Shown: one piece after another, positions 51,897 to 60,626 of the stretch
Layout of the letters: each line of letters starts with the position of its first letter
How positions within the stretch are numbered: the stretch's first letter is position 1
Assembly (NCBI GenBank): GCA_947630765.1
Contig: CANRIX010000002.1
Location: 39,387-103,386 of the forward strand
DNA length: 64,000 nt
Reading direction: 5' to 3'
Source: an uncultured Clostridia bacterium
Lineage (GTDB): Bacteria; Bacillota; Clostridia; Oscillospirales; CAG-382
Notes under the pieces: generated by a model
What the model was told of the DNA's origin: nothing
The model's input: the letters and a program-made list of their open reading frames with translations, nothing else
Databases searched by the model: none
Position numbers and translations under genes: made by a program

Positions 51897-53021
51897 ATGA
51901 AACTGAACATCGGAAAAAACATCAAACGCCTGCGCGGCGAAAAAGGCGTGACGCAGGAACAGCTCGCGGAGGTGATGAACGTCACCTGCGCGGCGGTGTC
52001 GAAGTGGGAACGTGGAGAGACGTTTCCCGATATAACGCTCCTTCAGCCGCTCGCGTACTATTTTGGCATAACCATCGACGAACTGATGGGTTATGACAGC
52101 GAGCGCGTGAAAGCGCAGATCGACGATACGCTCGGCGAATATTGGAAGCAGTATCGGAAGGCCACGAAAGAGGGGTACGAGGCGGCGCGGGACATCATTA
52201 CCAGCGCCTACCGCGCCTATCCGGGCGACTATCGCGTCATGGCCTGCTATATGTGGTTTATCGCCGGGGGCTCGGCGGACAACGATCCTAAGGTATTGCT
52301 TGCACACAGGGACGAATTCCTGTCGATCTGCGCGAAAATCCTCGACGGGTGCAACGACGACAGGCTCCGCCTCGACGCGTGGAATATGCGTGCGAAAATT
52401 TTGCAGGCGGAGGGACGCACGGACGAAGCGCTTGCGATCTACCGCAGGGAATTCACGGATTGGTACCAGACGTGCGGCCAGAAAAGCGAACAGCTCTTTG
52501 CGAAAGGCACGGACGAATATGCTTTTTGGGTTCGGAAGAATCTGTATGAGTTGTTCAATTTTGCCGCCGATAAGCTCGGGCGCACCGTTTTCTTTGACAA
52601 GGGGCTGACGAGTGCGGAAAAGGTTGAAAAGGCGCTGCTGTACGGCGAATTGCTGACCGAAGCGTATGAAAAGACGGGCGAAGATGCTTTTCTTGTCGTC
52701 GCGAACGGGTTTCTGGGACGCGTCGAAAACGACCTCTGCTACCGGGGCGGCACGGACGGCGAAGTCGCTGAGGTCATGGACAAACATCTGCAAACCCTTG
52801 CGCTTCTTGACGCGTGTATCCCCAAAAACAGCGTGATAAAGGACGCCGTTTTCTCGGGGAATCCGTTTTGGGCAGGTGCAAACGGAACCCTTGCGGGCTA
52901 TTTGGCGGCGTCTCTGAAAGGCACAAAAGAGGGCAGACGCGCCGAACTTCTGGAAAACCCGGAGTACGCGGGCGTCCTTGCAAAATATGCCGACGCGAAC
53001 TGCAAGCGCAGACCGCAGTGA
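51897..53021 (+). CDS. XRE-family regulator with TPR-like C-terminal domain
   Basis: 374 aa from ATG 51897 after ACGGAGGTAGTTTCC; ORF-track start 51795 lies before the promoter. HTH residues 1-65 (IGKNIKRLRGEKGVTQEQLA; VTCAAVSKWERGETFPDITL; LAYYFGITIDELMG). The rest is helical with TPR-like units (YEAARDIITSAYRAYPGDYR; LDAWNMRAKILQAEGRTDEA). This architecture is common in clostridia for regulators responding to a small ligand or peptide, but the ligand and targets are unknown. Confidence 0.88.
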   Translation: MKLNIGKNIKRLRGEKGVTQEQLAEVMNVTCAAVSKWERGETFPDITLLQPLAYYFGITIDELMGYDSERVKAQIDDTLGEYWKQYRKATKEGYEAARDIITSAYRAYPGDYRVMACYMWFIAGGSADNDPKVLLAHRDEFLSICAKILDGCNDDRLRLDAWNMRAKILQAEGRTDEALAIYRREFTDWYQTCGQKSEQLFAKGTDEYAFWVRKNLYELFNFAADKLGRTVFFDKGLTSAEKVEKALLYGELLTEAYEKTGEDAFLVVANGFLGRVENDLCYRGGTDGEVAEVMDKHLQTLALLDACIPKNSVIKDAVFSGNPFWAGANGTLAGYLAASLKGTKEGRRAELLENPEYAGVLAKYADANCKRRPQ

Positions 53022-53047
53022 TCCCGTTTTGCACGGCAGGAATAAAG

Positions 53048-53083
53048 CCGGGGACGCGATTTTCGCGTCCCCGTGCTTTTTTG
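53048..53083. terminator. Bidirectional terminator between the XRE gene and glnN
   Basis: GCCGGGGACGCGA-TT-TTCGCGTCCCCG followed by TGCTTTTTT; convergent genes on both sides. Confidence 0.9.
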
Positions 53084-53093
53084 CGTAAAATTA

Positions 53094-55202
53094 TTACCGT
53101 ACCCCGAACAGCAGATCCCCGTAGGTCGGGAACGGCCAAACGTCGGCGGCGGTGAGCGTTTCCGCTTCGTCCGCGGCGGCGCGGAGGACGTCCATGGCGG
53201 GGAGCAGTTCGTCGCGGATCGCGAACGCTTCGGCGTCGACGTCGGCGGACGAGGAAAGCGATTGTTCGACCTGCGAAAGCGCCTCGGCGCGTTCGGCGAT
53301 CTGCGCGGTCAGCGCGGACAGTTTGTGCAGAAGCGATTTTTCGCCTGTGCAGTCCAGCGTTTCGTCGAACGCCTTTTTCGCCGACGCGGCGGACGCGACG
53401 GAGGCGGCGTAGCGCCCGACGGCGGGCAGGATCTCGCGCTTGGCCATGTCGACCATCGTGCGTGCCTCGATGCGGACGGTCTTGCAGTAGTTCTCCATCA
53501 TGATCTCGCACCGGCTCTTCATCTCGTCCTCGGTGTACACCTTGTGCGCGGTCAGCATCGCGACGTTTTTGGCGTCCAGCAGGTGCGGAATGCTGTCCGG
53601 CGTGGTGCGGAGGTTGAGCAGACCGCGAACCTCGGTGGCTTCCTTGATCCACGCGTCGTCGTACCCGTTGCCGTTGAAGATGATGCGCTTGTGGTCGCGG
53701 ACGGTCTCCTGAATGAGCGTGTGCAGGGACGCGTTGAAGTCCGCGCTGCCTTCCAGCCGGTCGGCGAACTGCTTGAGCGATTCGGCGACGGCACTGTTGA
53801 GCATGATGTTCGCGCAGGCGATGCTGTTGGACGAACCGACCATGCGGAACTCGAACTTGTTGCCGGTGAACGCGAAGGGGGACGTGCGGTTGCGGTCGGT
53901 CGTGTCCCGCGTGAAGCGCGGCAGGACGTGGACGCCTAACTTCATCTGGGTCTTTTCCGCACCGCTGTAGGGCCTGTCGTTCTCGATCGCGTCCAGCACG
54001 GCGGTCAGTTCGTCGCCGAGAAAGACCGAAATGACCGCAGGAGGCGCCTCGTTCGCGCCGAGCCGGTGGTCGTTGCCCGCCGTCGCGACCGAAAGCCGCA
54101 GCAGGTCCTGGTAGTCGTCCACCGCCTTGAGGACCGCGCAGAGGAACAGCAGGAACTGCGCGTTCTCGTAGGGCGTTTCGCCGGGCGTCAGCAGGTTGAC
54201 CCCGGTGTCCGTCGCGATCGACCAGTTGTTGTGCTTGCCGGAGCCGTTGACGCCGGCGAACGGCTTTTCATGCAGCAGGCAGACCAGCCCGTGCCGGGAA
54301 GCGACCTTCTGCATGATCTCCATGGTCAGCTGGTTGTGGTCGGTGGCGATGTTGGTGGTCGTGTAGATGGGCGCGAGCTCGTGCTGCGCGGGCGCGACCT
54401 CGTTGTGCTCGGTCTTGGCGAGGATGCCCAATTGCCAGAGTTCCCGGTTCAGGTCCTCCATATAGGCGGCGACGCGGGGCTTGATCGTGCCGAAGTAGTG
54501 GTCGTCGAGCTCCTGTCCCTTGGGCGGTTTGGCGCCGAACAGCGTCCGCCCGGTGTAGATGAGGTCCTTCCTTTTATTGTACATCTCCCGGTCCACGAGG
54601 AAGTATTCCTGCTCCGGGCCGACCGACGTCCGCACGCACTTGACGCTGTCGTTGCCGAACAGCTTCAAAATCCGCATCGCCTGCCGGTTGAGCGCTTCCA
54701 TCGAACGCAGCAGCGGGGTCTTCTTGTCCAGCGCGTGTCCGCCGTAGGAGCAGAACGCGGTCGGAATGCAGAGCGTCCTGTCCTTGATGAACGCGAAGGA
54801 GGTCGGGTCCCACGCGGTGTAGCCCCGCGCTTCAAACGTCGCGCGCAGACCGCCCGACGGGAAAGACGAAGCGTCCGGCTCGCCTTTGATGAGCTCCTTG
54901 CCGGAAAACTCCATGATGACCCGCCCGTCCGGCGCAGGGGAGATGAAGCTGTCGTGTTTTTCGGCGGTCACGCCGGTCATCGGCTGGAACCAGTGGGTGT
55001 AGTGGGTCGCGCCCTGCTCCACCGCCCAGTCCTTCATCGCTTCGGCGACCGCGTTTGCGACCGAAAGGTCCAGCGTCGCGCCCTCGTCGATGGTCTTTTT
55101 CAGCGAGCGGTAGGTCTGCGCCGACAGCCGTGCCTTCATGATGCGTTCGTCAAAGACTTTGCTGCCGAACAGCTCCGTGACCGCTTCCCGTTCTTTTTCC
55201 AT
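53094..55202 (-). CDS. glnN: Glutamine synthetase type III
   Basis: 702 aa from ATG 55202, nine bases after AAAGGA on the minus strand; upstream in-frame codons are leader RNA. Type III (GSIII-1) GS, a dodecamer making glutamine from glutamate, ammonia and ATP. Signatures: GPEQEYFLVD, KTEHNEVAPAQHELAPIYTT, HEKPFAGVNGSGKHNNWS and NRTSPFAFTGNKFEFRMVGS. Length 700 aa fits GSIII and excludes the 440-aa type I form. The leader has a consensus promoter, an A1/G4-hexaloop hairpin and an intrinsic terminator, which suggests antiterminator control (see findings). Confidence 0.97.
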   Translation of the reverse strand: MEKEREAVTELFGSKVFDERIMKARLSAQTYRSLKKTIDEGATLDLSVANAVAEAMKDWAVEQGATHYTHWFQPMTGVTAEKHDSFISPAPDGRVIMEFSGKELIKGEPDASSFPSGGLRATFEARGYTAWDPTSFAFIKDRTLCIPTAFCSYGGHALDKKTPLLRSMEALNRQAMRILKLFGNDSVKCVRTSVGPEQEYFLVDREMYNKRKDLIYTGRTLFGAKPPKGQELDDHYFGTIKPRVAAYMEDLNRELWQLGILAKTEHNEVAPAQHELAPIYTTTNIATDHNQLTMEIMQKVASRHGLVCLLHEKPFAGVNGSGKHNNWSIATDTGVNLLTPGETPYENAQFLLFLCAVLKAVDDYQDLLRLSVATAGNDHRLGANEAPPAVISVFLGDELTAVLDAIENDRPYSGAEKTQMKLGVHVLPRFTRDTTDRNRTSPFAFTGNKFEFRMVGSSNSIACANIMLNSAVAESLKQFADRLEGSADFNASLHTLIQETVRDHKRIIFNGNGYDDAWIKEATEVRGLLNLRTTPDSIPHLLDAKNVAMLTAHKVYTEDEMKSRCEIMMENYCKTVRIEARTMVDMAKREILPAVGRYAASVASAASAKKAFDETLDCTGEKSLLHKLSALTAQIAERAEALSQVEQSLSSSADVDAEAFAIRDELLPAMDVLRAAADEAETLTAADVWPFPTYGDLLFGVR

Positions 55203-55236
55203 AGTGTCCATTCCTTTCTTCTGTTGCCCGAAATCG

Positions 55237-55300
55237 AAAAAAGCAGGGACGCCCCGAAAGCGCCGCAAGCGATGCGGTACGTTTCGCGAGACGTCCTTGC
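55237..55300 (-). terminator. Leader terminator (attenuator) of glnN
   Basis: Minus-strand RNA GCAAGGACG ... CGTCCCTGC followed by TTTTTT (55242-55237): 8 of 9 pairs form, around an inner CCGCA-TCGCT-TGCGG hairpin. It lies between the promoter and the start codon, so read-through must be controlled. Confidence 0.75.
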
Positions 55301-55303
55301 CTC
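55288..55303 (-). promoter_or_regulatory. ANTAR-type antiterminator hairpin of glnN
   Basis: RNA GAGGC-AAGGAC-GTCTC: 5-bp stem (one G-U) and a six-base loop with A at position 1 and G at position 4, as recognised by ANTAR proteins. The loop and 3' arm are also the 5' arm of the terminator GCAAGGACG, so the two folds exclude each other. It starts a few bases after the expected transcription start. Confidence 0.6.
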
Positions 55304-55312
55304 TCTGCTGGC

Positions 55313-55341
55313 AGTATACACCCTTTTTGACGGTTTGTCAA
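55313..55341 (-). promoter_or_regulatory. glnN promoter
   Basis: Minus strand TTGACA (55341-55336), 17-bp spacer, TATACT (55318-55313). Confidence 0.9.
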
Positions 55342-55455
55342 TAGCAAATTTCATTTTTCTCGGAAAAATTTTTCTTTTTTCTGTTTTTTGGCAAATTTAT
55401 GAAAGGACGTGCGTCGAAAAATTTCATTTTTGGGGAACTTTTTTTGCAAAACCGC

Positions 55456-55485
55456 TTGACAAAGCGTCTGTGCGCGTGCTATACT
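55456..55485 (+). promoter_or_regulatory. Promoter of the glutamate synthase operon
   Basis: TTGACA (55456-55461), 18-bp spacer, TATACT (55480-55485); expected start of transcription near 55492. Confidence 0.85.
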
Positions 55486-55491
55486 GTGGAA

Positions 55492-55511
55492 CGTGAGCAA
55501 CGGCGTTCACG
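55492..55511 (+). promoter_or_regulatory. ANTAR-type antiterminator hairpin of the glutamate synthase operon
   Basis: CGTGAGC-AACGGC-GTTCACG: 7-bp stem with one G-U pair and a six-base loop with A1 and G4. The 3' half (55503-55510) is also the outer 5' arm of the downstream terminator. A regulator with an ANTAR domain is encoded at the end of the same operon. Confidence 0.68.
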
Positions 55512-55565
55512 GCGCAGGGCGGGGAAGTGCATCGGCAGTCCCGTCCCGCCCGTGGACGCTTTTTT
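55503..55565 (+). terminator. Leader terminator (attenuator) of the glutamate synthase operon
   Basis: GCGTTCAC (55503-55510) pairs with GTGGACGC (55552-55559) and GGGCGGG (55517-55523) with CCCGCCC (55545-55551); TTTTTT follows at once. It precedes the first start codon by 28 bases. Confidence 0.8.
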
Positions 55566-55592
55566 CCGAAGAGGACAGAAAGGAAACCACTT

Positions 55593-56687
55593 ATGAAACC
55601 ATTGGAAGGACAGGTCCGTATCCCGTCCGGCTGCGCCATTTCCGCGGTGATCGCCAAGGACGGGGCACGGATGTCGGGAAGGACCGTCATCGAAAGCATG
55701 AAGCCCATGCACGAGCGCTCCAACGGGTTGGGCGGCGGATTCGCGGGATACGGCATCTACCCGGAGTACCGCGACCTGTACGCGTTGCATCTTTTCTATC
55801 AGGACCGCGAGAGCCGCAGGCAGGGGGAAGAACTGCTGCGGGAATCGTTCGAGGTCGTGCAGGCGGAGGACATTCCGATCCGCAAGATCCCCGCGATCAC
55901 GGATATCCCGATCATCAAGCGGTATTTCGTCGCCCCGCTGCAGTCGCTTTTGTCACGCCTGCAGCTGGACGAGGAGGAGTTCGTCGTCCGCACGGTCATG
56001 CGCATCAATACGACGCTCGACGGCGCGTACGTCTTTTCCAGCGGGAAGAACATGGGGACCTTCAAGGCGGTCGGCTTCCCGGAGGACGTCGGGGTGTTCT
56101 ACCGATTGGAAGAATACGAAGGGTACTCCTGGACGGCGCACGGGCGCTACCCGACCAACACCCCCGGCTGGTGGGGCGGGGCGCACCCGTTCACCCTGCT
56201 CGACCGCTCGGTCGTGCATAACGGCGAGATCTCGTCCTACGACGCGAACCGGCGGTTCATCGAGATGTTCGGCTACCAATGCACCCTGCAGACGGACACC
56301 GAGGTCATCACCTACATCGCGGACTATCTGATGCGCCGGAAGGGGTTGTCCGCTTCGGAAACGGCGTCGGTCGTCGCCGCGCCGTTCTGGTCCACGATCG
56401 AGCGGAAGGAGCCGGAGGAGCGGGAGAAGCTGACCTGGCTTCGGACGGTCTTTTCCAGCCTGCTGATCACCGGACCGTTCTCCATCGTGCTCGGCTATAC
56501 CGGCGGACTTATGGCGCTCAACGACCGGCTCAAACTGCGCAGCATGGTCGTCGGCGAAAAGGGCGAAAAGGTGTACATCGCCAGCGAGGAAGCCGCCATA
56601 CGCGCCATGGAGCCGGAAGCGGAGAACATCTGGGCGCCGGCTGGCGGGGAGCCGGTCATCGTGCAAGTGAAAGAAGGTGCGTTCTGA
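55593..56687 (+). CDS. Glutamate synthase, glutamine amidotransferase subunit (class II)
   Basis: 364 aa from ATG 55593 after GACAGAAAGGAAACCAC; the ORF-track start is inside the terminator. Class II glutaminase fold: IPSGCAISAVIAKDGARMSG with the presumed nucleophile Cys14, HGRYPTNTPGWWGGAHPFTL, LLDRSVVHNGEISSYDANRR and TDTEVITYIADYLMRR. It supplies ammonia from glutamine to the synthase subunit. In archaeal-type systems this domain is a separate protein, as here. Stop overlaps the next ATG (TGATG). Confidence 0.92.
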   Translation: MKPLEGQVRIPSGCAISAVIAKDGARMSGRTVIESMKPMHERSNGLGGGFAGYGIYPEYRDLYALHLFYQDRESRRQGEELLRESFEVVQAEDIPIRKIPAITDIPIIKRYFVAPLQSLLSRLQLDEEEFVVRTVMRINTTLDGAYVFSSGKNMGTFKAVGFPEDVGVFYRLEEYEGYSWTAHGRYPTNTPGWWGGAHPFTLLDRSVVHNGEISSYDANRRFIEMFGYQCTLQTDTEVITYIADYLMRRKGLSASETASVVAAPFWSTIERKEPEEREKLTWLRTVFSSLLITGPFSIVLGYTGGLMALNDRLKLRSMVVGEKGEKVYIASEEAAIRAMEPEAENIWAPAGGEPVIVQVKEGAF

Positions 56688-58192
56688 TGGGAATCGAATA
56701 CCTGACCCCGGAATTTGAGGTCCTTCGCAACCCGGACCGCTGTATCGCCTGTCGCGTCTGCGAACGGCAGTGCGCCAACGAGGTGCATTTCTACGACCCC
56801 GACGACGGGAAGATGCACTGCGACGAAAGCAAGTGCGTGGACTGCCAGCGGTGCGTTTCGCTCTGCCCGACGCACGCGTTGAAGATCGTCCGAAACGAGC
56901 AGGTCTTTCGCGAAAACGCCAACTGGCAGGCGGACACGATTCGCGAGATCTATAAGCAGGCGTCCAGCGGGGGCGTCCTGCTGTCCTCGATGGGTAACCC
57001 GAAGCCGTTCCCGATCTATTGGGATAAGCTGCTGCTGAACGCTTCGCAGGTGACGAACCCGCCGATCGACCCGCTGCGCGAGCCGATGGAAACGCGGGTG
57101 TTTCTCGGCAAGAAGCCGACCGACTGCGTCCGCGACGAAAACGGGAAGCTGAAAACCGATCTCCCGCCCCAGCTGACGCTTTCCATGCCGGTCCTGTTTT
57201 CGGCGATGAGCTACGGCTCGATCAGCTACAACGCCCACGAGAGCCTCGCCCGGGCGGCGACGGAGCTCGGCATCTGCTACAACACCGGCGAGGGCGGTCT
57301 GCACGAGGATTTCTACCGCTACGGTCCGAACACGATCGTGCAGGTCGCGTCCGGGCGGTTCGGCGTGCACGAGGCGTACCTGAATGCGGGCGCTGCGATC
57401 GAGATCAAGATGGGGCAGGGCGCGAAGCCCGGCATCGGCGGACACCTGCCCGGCGCGAAGATCGTCGGCGACGTCTCCCGCACCCGCATGATCCCGGAGG
57501 GGTCCGACGCGATCTCGCCCGCCCCGCACCACGACATTTACTCCATCGAGGATCTGCGGCAATTGGTCTATTCGCTCAAGGAAGCGACCTGCTACCGCAA
57601 GCCGGTCATCGTCAAGGTCGCCGCCGTGCATAATATCGCCGCCATCGCCAGCGGCATCGCCCGCAGCGGCGCGGACATCATCGCCATCGACGGCTTCCGC
57701 GGCGGCACCGGCGCGGCGCCGACCCGCATCCGCGACAACGTCGGCATTCCGATCGAACTTGCGCTCGCCAGCGTGGACCAACGTCTGCGCGACGAGGGCA
57801 TTCGCGACCAGGTGTCCTTGGTCGTCGGCGGAAGTATCCGCAGTGCGGCGGACGTCGTCAAAGCGGTGGCGCTCGGCGCGGACGCCTGCTATATCGCGAC
57901 GGCGGCGCTGCTCGCGCTCGGCTGTCACCTCTGCCGCACCTGCCAGACCGGCAAGTGCAACTGGGGGATCGCGACCCAGCGCCCGGAACTGGTCAAACGG
58001 CTCAATCCCGCCGTCGGCAGCGAGCGACTGGTCAACCTGATGACCGCTTGGCGGCACGAGATCATGGAGATCATGGGCGGAATGGGCATCAATTCCATCG
58101 AAGCCCTGCGGGGCAACCGCCTGATGCTGCGGGGCGTCGGACTCAACGGAAAGGAGCTGGAGATCCTCGGGGTCTCCCACGCGGGACAATGA
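56687..58192 (+). CDS. Glutamate synthase, FMN/Fe-S synthase subunit (archaeal type)
   Basis: 501 aa from ATG 56687; the ORF-track 637-aa version extends into the previous gene. N-terminal ferredoxin domain with two 4Fe-4S motifs (CIACRVCERQCANE; CVDCQRCVSLCPTHALK), then the FMN-binding TIM barrel (MSYGSISYNAHESLARAATE; EIKMGQGAKPGIGGHLPGAK; DGFRGGTGAAPTR; GADACYIATAALLALGCHLC) and a C-terminal cluster CHLCRTCQTGKCNWG. It condenses 2-oxoglutarate and ammonia to glutamate using reduced electron carrier. Confidence 0.95.
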   Translation: MGIEYLTPEFEVLRNPDRCIACRVCERQCANEVHFYDPDDGKMHCDESKCVDCQRCVSLCPTHALKIVRNEQVFRENANWQADTIREIYKQASSGGVLLSSMGNPKPFPIYWDKLLLNASQVTNPPIDPLREPMETRVFLGKKPTDCVRDENGKLKTDLPPQLTLSMPVLFSAMSYGSISYNAHESLARAATELGICYNTGEGGLHEDFYRYGPNTIVQVASGRFGVHEAYLNAGAAIEIKMGQGAKPGIGGHLPGAKIVGDVSRTRMIPEGSDAISPAPHHDIYSIEDLRQLVYSLKEATCYRKPVIVKVAAVHNIAAIASGIARSGADIIAIDGFRGGTGAAPTRIRDNVGIPIELALASVDQRLRDEGIRDQVSLVVGGSIRSAADVVKAVALGADACYIATAALLALGCHLCRTCQTGKCNWGIATQRPELVKRLNPAVGSERLVNLMTAWRHEIMEIMGGMGINSIEALRGNRLMLRGVGLNGKELEILGVSHAGQ

Positions 58193-58629
58193 AACGAGTG
58201 TATGTCAACGAGGACTGGTGTCTCGGCTGTCACCTGTGCGAATACAACTGCGCATTCGCCAATTCCGGCGTTTCGGACATGGCGAAGGCGCTGAAAAACA
58301 AGCCGATCTTCCCCCGCATCCGCGTCGAGGAGGACGGGAAGATCTCCTACGCGGTGTCCTGCCGCCATTGCGAGGACCCGATCTGCGTGCGAAGCTGCAT
58401 CTCCGGCGCCCTTTCGGTGAAGGACGGTGCGGTGTGCATCGACCGCGAGCGGTGCGTCGGGTGTCTGACCTGCGTGCTGGTCTGCCCGTACGGCGCGGTG
58501 TCGCAGAACGGGGACGGCGTGGTCCAGAAGTGCGAACTGTGCCTGCAAAACAGCTTCGGTGCGCCCGCCTGCGTGCAGGGCTGCCCGAACCGGGCGATCG
58601 TCTATGAGGAACGGGGGGAAGCCGAATGA
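58189..58629 (+). CDS. Polyferredoxin-type electron-transfer subunit
   Basis: 146 aa from ATG 58189 (ATGA overlap with the previous stop). Four Cys clusters in the pattern of DMSO-reductase-B/HycB-like proteins: WCLGCHLCEYNCAFA, CRHCEDPICVRSC, CVGCLTCVLVCPYGAV and CELCLQNSFGAPACVQGCP. Carries electrons to the synthase, probably from the adjacent FAD oxidoreductase. Overlaps it by four bases. Confidence 0.92.
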   Translation: MKRVYVNEDWCLGCHLCEYNCAFANSGVSDMAKALKNKPIFPRIRVEEDGKISYAVSCRHCEDPICVRSCISGALSVKDGAVCIDRERCVGCLTCVLVCPYGAVSQNGDGVVQKCELCLQNSFGAPACVQGCPNRAIVYEERGEAE

Positions 58630-59882
58630 GCAAGCAGAAGCGTTACGTCATCGTCGGCAACGGCGTCGCCGCGGCCGGCTGCATCGAGGGGATCCGCTCG
58701 GTCGACCCGGACGGACCCATCACGGTGGTTTCGGCGGAGCCGTACCCGGTCTACTGCCGTCCGCTGATTTCCTATTGCCTCGAAGGCAAGGCGTCCCCCG
58801 AGCGGATGAACTACCGCCCGGCGGATTTCTACGAAACCAACGGCTGCGCCGTGCGATACGGCGAAAAGGCGCTCTCCCTCGACCCGGCGGGGCATACCGT
58901 TTCGCTGGACGGCGGGGAAGTCCTGCCCTACGACGCGCTGTGCGTCTGCACGGGGTCAAGCCCGTTCGTCCCGCCGATGGAAGGGCTGGACGGCGTCGAA
59001 AAGAAGTGCACCTTCCTGACGCTCGACGACATGAAAACGCTCGAAACCTTCCTGACGCCGGACGCGAAGGTGCTGATCATCGGCGCGGGGCTGATCGGGC
59101 TGAAGTGCGCCGAGGGGTTACGGGACCGCGTCGCGGACATCGCCGTGTGCGACCTTGCGGACCGGGTGCTTTCGAGCATCCTCGACGCGGACTGCGCGAA
59201 GATCATGCAGGAGCACCTCGAAAGGAACGGACTGCGCTTCCTGCTCGGGGACAGCGTGGAACGGTTCGACGGGAACGTCGCGCACTTCCGTTCCGGGAAA
59301 ACCGAGGCGTTCGACGTGCTGGTGCTGGCGGTCGGCGTTCGCGCGAACCTCGCGCTCGTCAAGGACGCCGGCGGGGAGACCGGGCGCGGCGTCGCCGTGG
59401 ATACGCGGATGCGCACGACCCTGCCGGACGTGTATGCCGCCGGGGACTGCGCCGAGGGGCTTGACAGCTCCTGCGGGACGCGGCGGGTGCTCGCCATTCT
59501 GCCGAACGCTTACGCGCAGGGACGCACGGCGGGGAAGAACATGGCGGGCGGATCGGACGAGCTGACCGACGCGATCCCGATGAACGCCATCGGCTTCTTC
59601 GGACTGCACGCCCTGACCGCCGGCAGTTACTACACGCCGGAGCAGGGCGGGGAGGTCTACGAGGAACGCGGGGACGGCAAGATCCGCCGCCTGTTCACGA
59701 AGGACGGTCTGCTGACCGGGTTTATCCTGATCGGCGACGTGGAACGGGCGGGCATTTACACGTCCCTGATCCGCAAAAAGCAGCCGCTCGCGGAGCTGGA
59801 TTTTGAACTTTTGAAAAAAAGTCCGACGTTTCTCGCTTTTGGCAAAGAAAAACGTGGACATTTCTTCGGAGGTGTGGTATAA
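58626..59882 (+). CDS. FAD-dependent NAD(P)H oxidoreductase of the glutamate synthase operon
   Basis: 418 aa. Two Rossmann folds: YVIVGNGVAAAGCIEGIRSV (FAD) and KVLIIGAGLIGLKCAEGLRD (NAD(P)H), and DVYAAGDCAEGLDSSCGTRR (FAD contact). PYPVYCRPLISYCLEGKASP is typical of NADH:rubredoxin/nitrite reductase-like flavoproteins. It probably passes electrons from NAD(P)H through the polyferredoxin to the synthase, replacing the GltD subunit. Stop is directly followed by the TTG start of the next gene. Confidence 0.9.
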   Translation: MSKQKRYVIVGNGVAAAGCIEGIRSVDPDGPITVVSAEPYPVYCRPLISYCLEGKASPERMNYRPADFYETNGCAVRYGEKALSLDPAGHTVSLDGGEVLPYDALCVCTGSSPFVPPMEGLDGVEKKCTFLTLDDMKTLETFLTPDAKVLIIGAGLIGLKCAEGLRDRVADIAVCDLADRVLSSILDADCAKIMQEHLERNGLRFLLGDSVERFDGNVAHFRSGKTEAFDVLVLAVGVRANLALVKDAGGETGRGVAVDTRMRTTLPDVYAAGDCAEGLDSSCGTRRVLAILPNAYAQGRTAGKNMAGGSDELTDAIPMNAIGFFGLHALTAGSYYTPEQGGEVYEERGDGKIRRLFTKDGLLTGFILIGDVERAGIYTSLIRKKQPLAELDFELLKKSPTFLAFGKEKRGHFFGGVV

Positions 59883-60608
59883 TTGAAGATCATAGAGGCA
59901 AACGGGCTGGACTGCCGGGAGATCAACGAGGCGGTCCGGCAGTCGGACGGGGTCTGTGAGATCCGGGGCTGTCTCGGACAGCGGTTCATCGCCGCAGGCG
60001 CCGGAGAGAACTTCCGCCTGACGGTTCGCGGGGTGCCGGGCAACGCGCTCGGCGCGTACCTCAACGGTGCGGAGATTTACACGGAGGGCAACGCGCAGGA
60101 CGCGGTCGGCGACACGATGAACGCCGGACGCATCGTCGTCAACGGCAGCATCGGCGACGCCGCCGGATACGCCATGCGCGGCGGCATGATCCTGGTTCGT
60201 GGGAGCGCCGGCTACCGCGCGGGAATCCACATGAAGGCGTACCGGGAAAAACTGCCGGTCATGGTCATCGGCGGGCGCACGGGCAGCTTCTTAGGCGAAT
60301 ACCAGGCGGGCGGCGTCATCGTCGTGCTGGGTCTGCACGACGACGGAAAGGACATCGTCGGCAACTTCCCCTGCACGGGTATGCACGGCGGCAGGCTCTT
60401 CCTGCGGTCCCGCTGCGAGAGGATCCGCTTCCCGAAGCAGGTCCATACCCATCTCGCGTCGGACGCGGAAAAGCAGGAGCTGCAAACCTATCTGACCCCC
60501 TTCTGCGAGGCGTTCGGGTACTCGCTCGAAACCCTGCTCGACGCGGACTACACGGTCGTCACCCCGGACAGCAAAAACCCCTATCGCCAGATGTACGTGG
60601 CGAACTGA
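59883..60608 (+). CDS. Glutamate synthase GXGXG-domain subunit
   Basis: 241 aa from TTG 59883, nine bases after CGGAGGTG. The glycine-rich right-handed beta-helix typical of the C-terminal third of GltB: GNALGAYLNGAEIYTEGNAQ, VNGSIGDAAGYAMRGGMILV and GGRTGSFLGEYQAGGVIVVL, then FPCTGMHGGRLFLR. In archaeal-type systems it is a separate subunit that organises the ammonia channel. Translation appears coupled to the upstream stop. Confidence 0.93.
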   Translation: MKIIEANGLDCREINEAVRQSDGVCEIRGCLGQRFIAAGAGENFRLTVRGVPGNALGAYLNGAEIYTEGNAQDAVGDTMNAGRIVVNGSIGDAAGYAMRGGMILVRGSAGYRAGIHMKAYREKLPVMVIGGRTGSFLGEYQAGGVIVVLGLHDDGKDIVGNFPCTGMHGGRLFLRSRCERIRFPKQVHTHLASDAEKQELQTYLTPFCEAFGYSLETLLDADYTVVTPDSKNPYRQMYVAN

Positions 60609-60626
60609 AACGAAAGGAAGAACCAT

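Noticed and set aside
59854-59882. TGGACA-17-TATAAT just before the GXGXG gene
   Set aside because: Fits promoter spacing, but it overlaps the ribosome site and stop codon, and transcription would start inside the coding region; probably chance.
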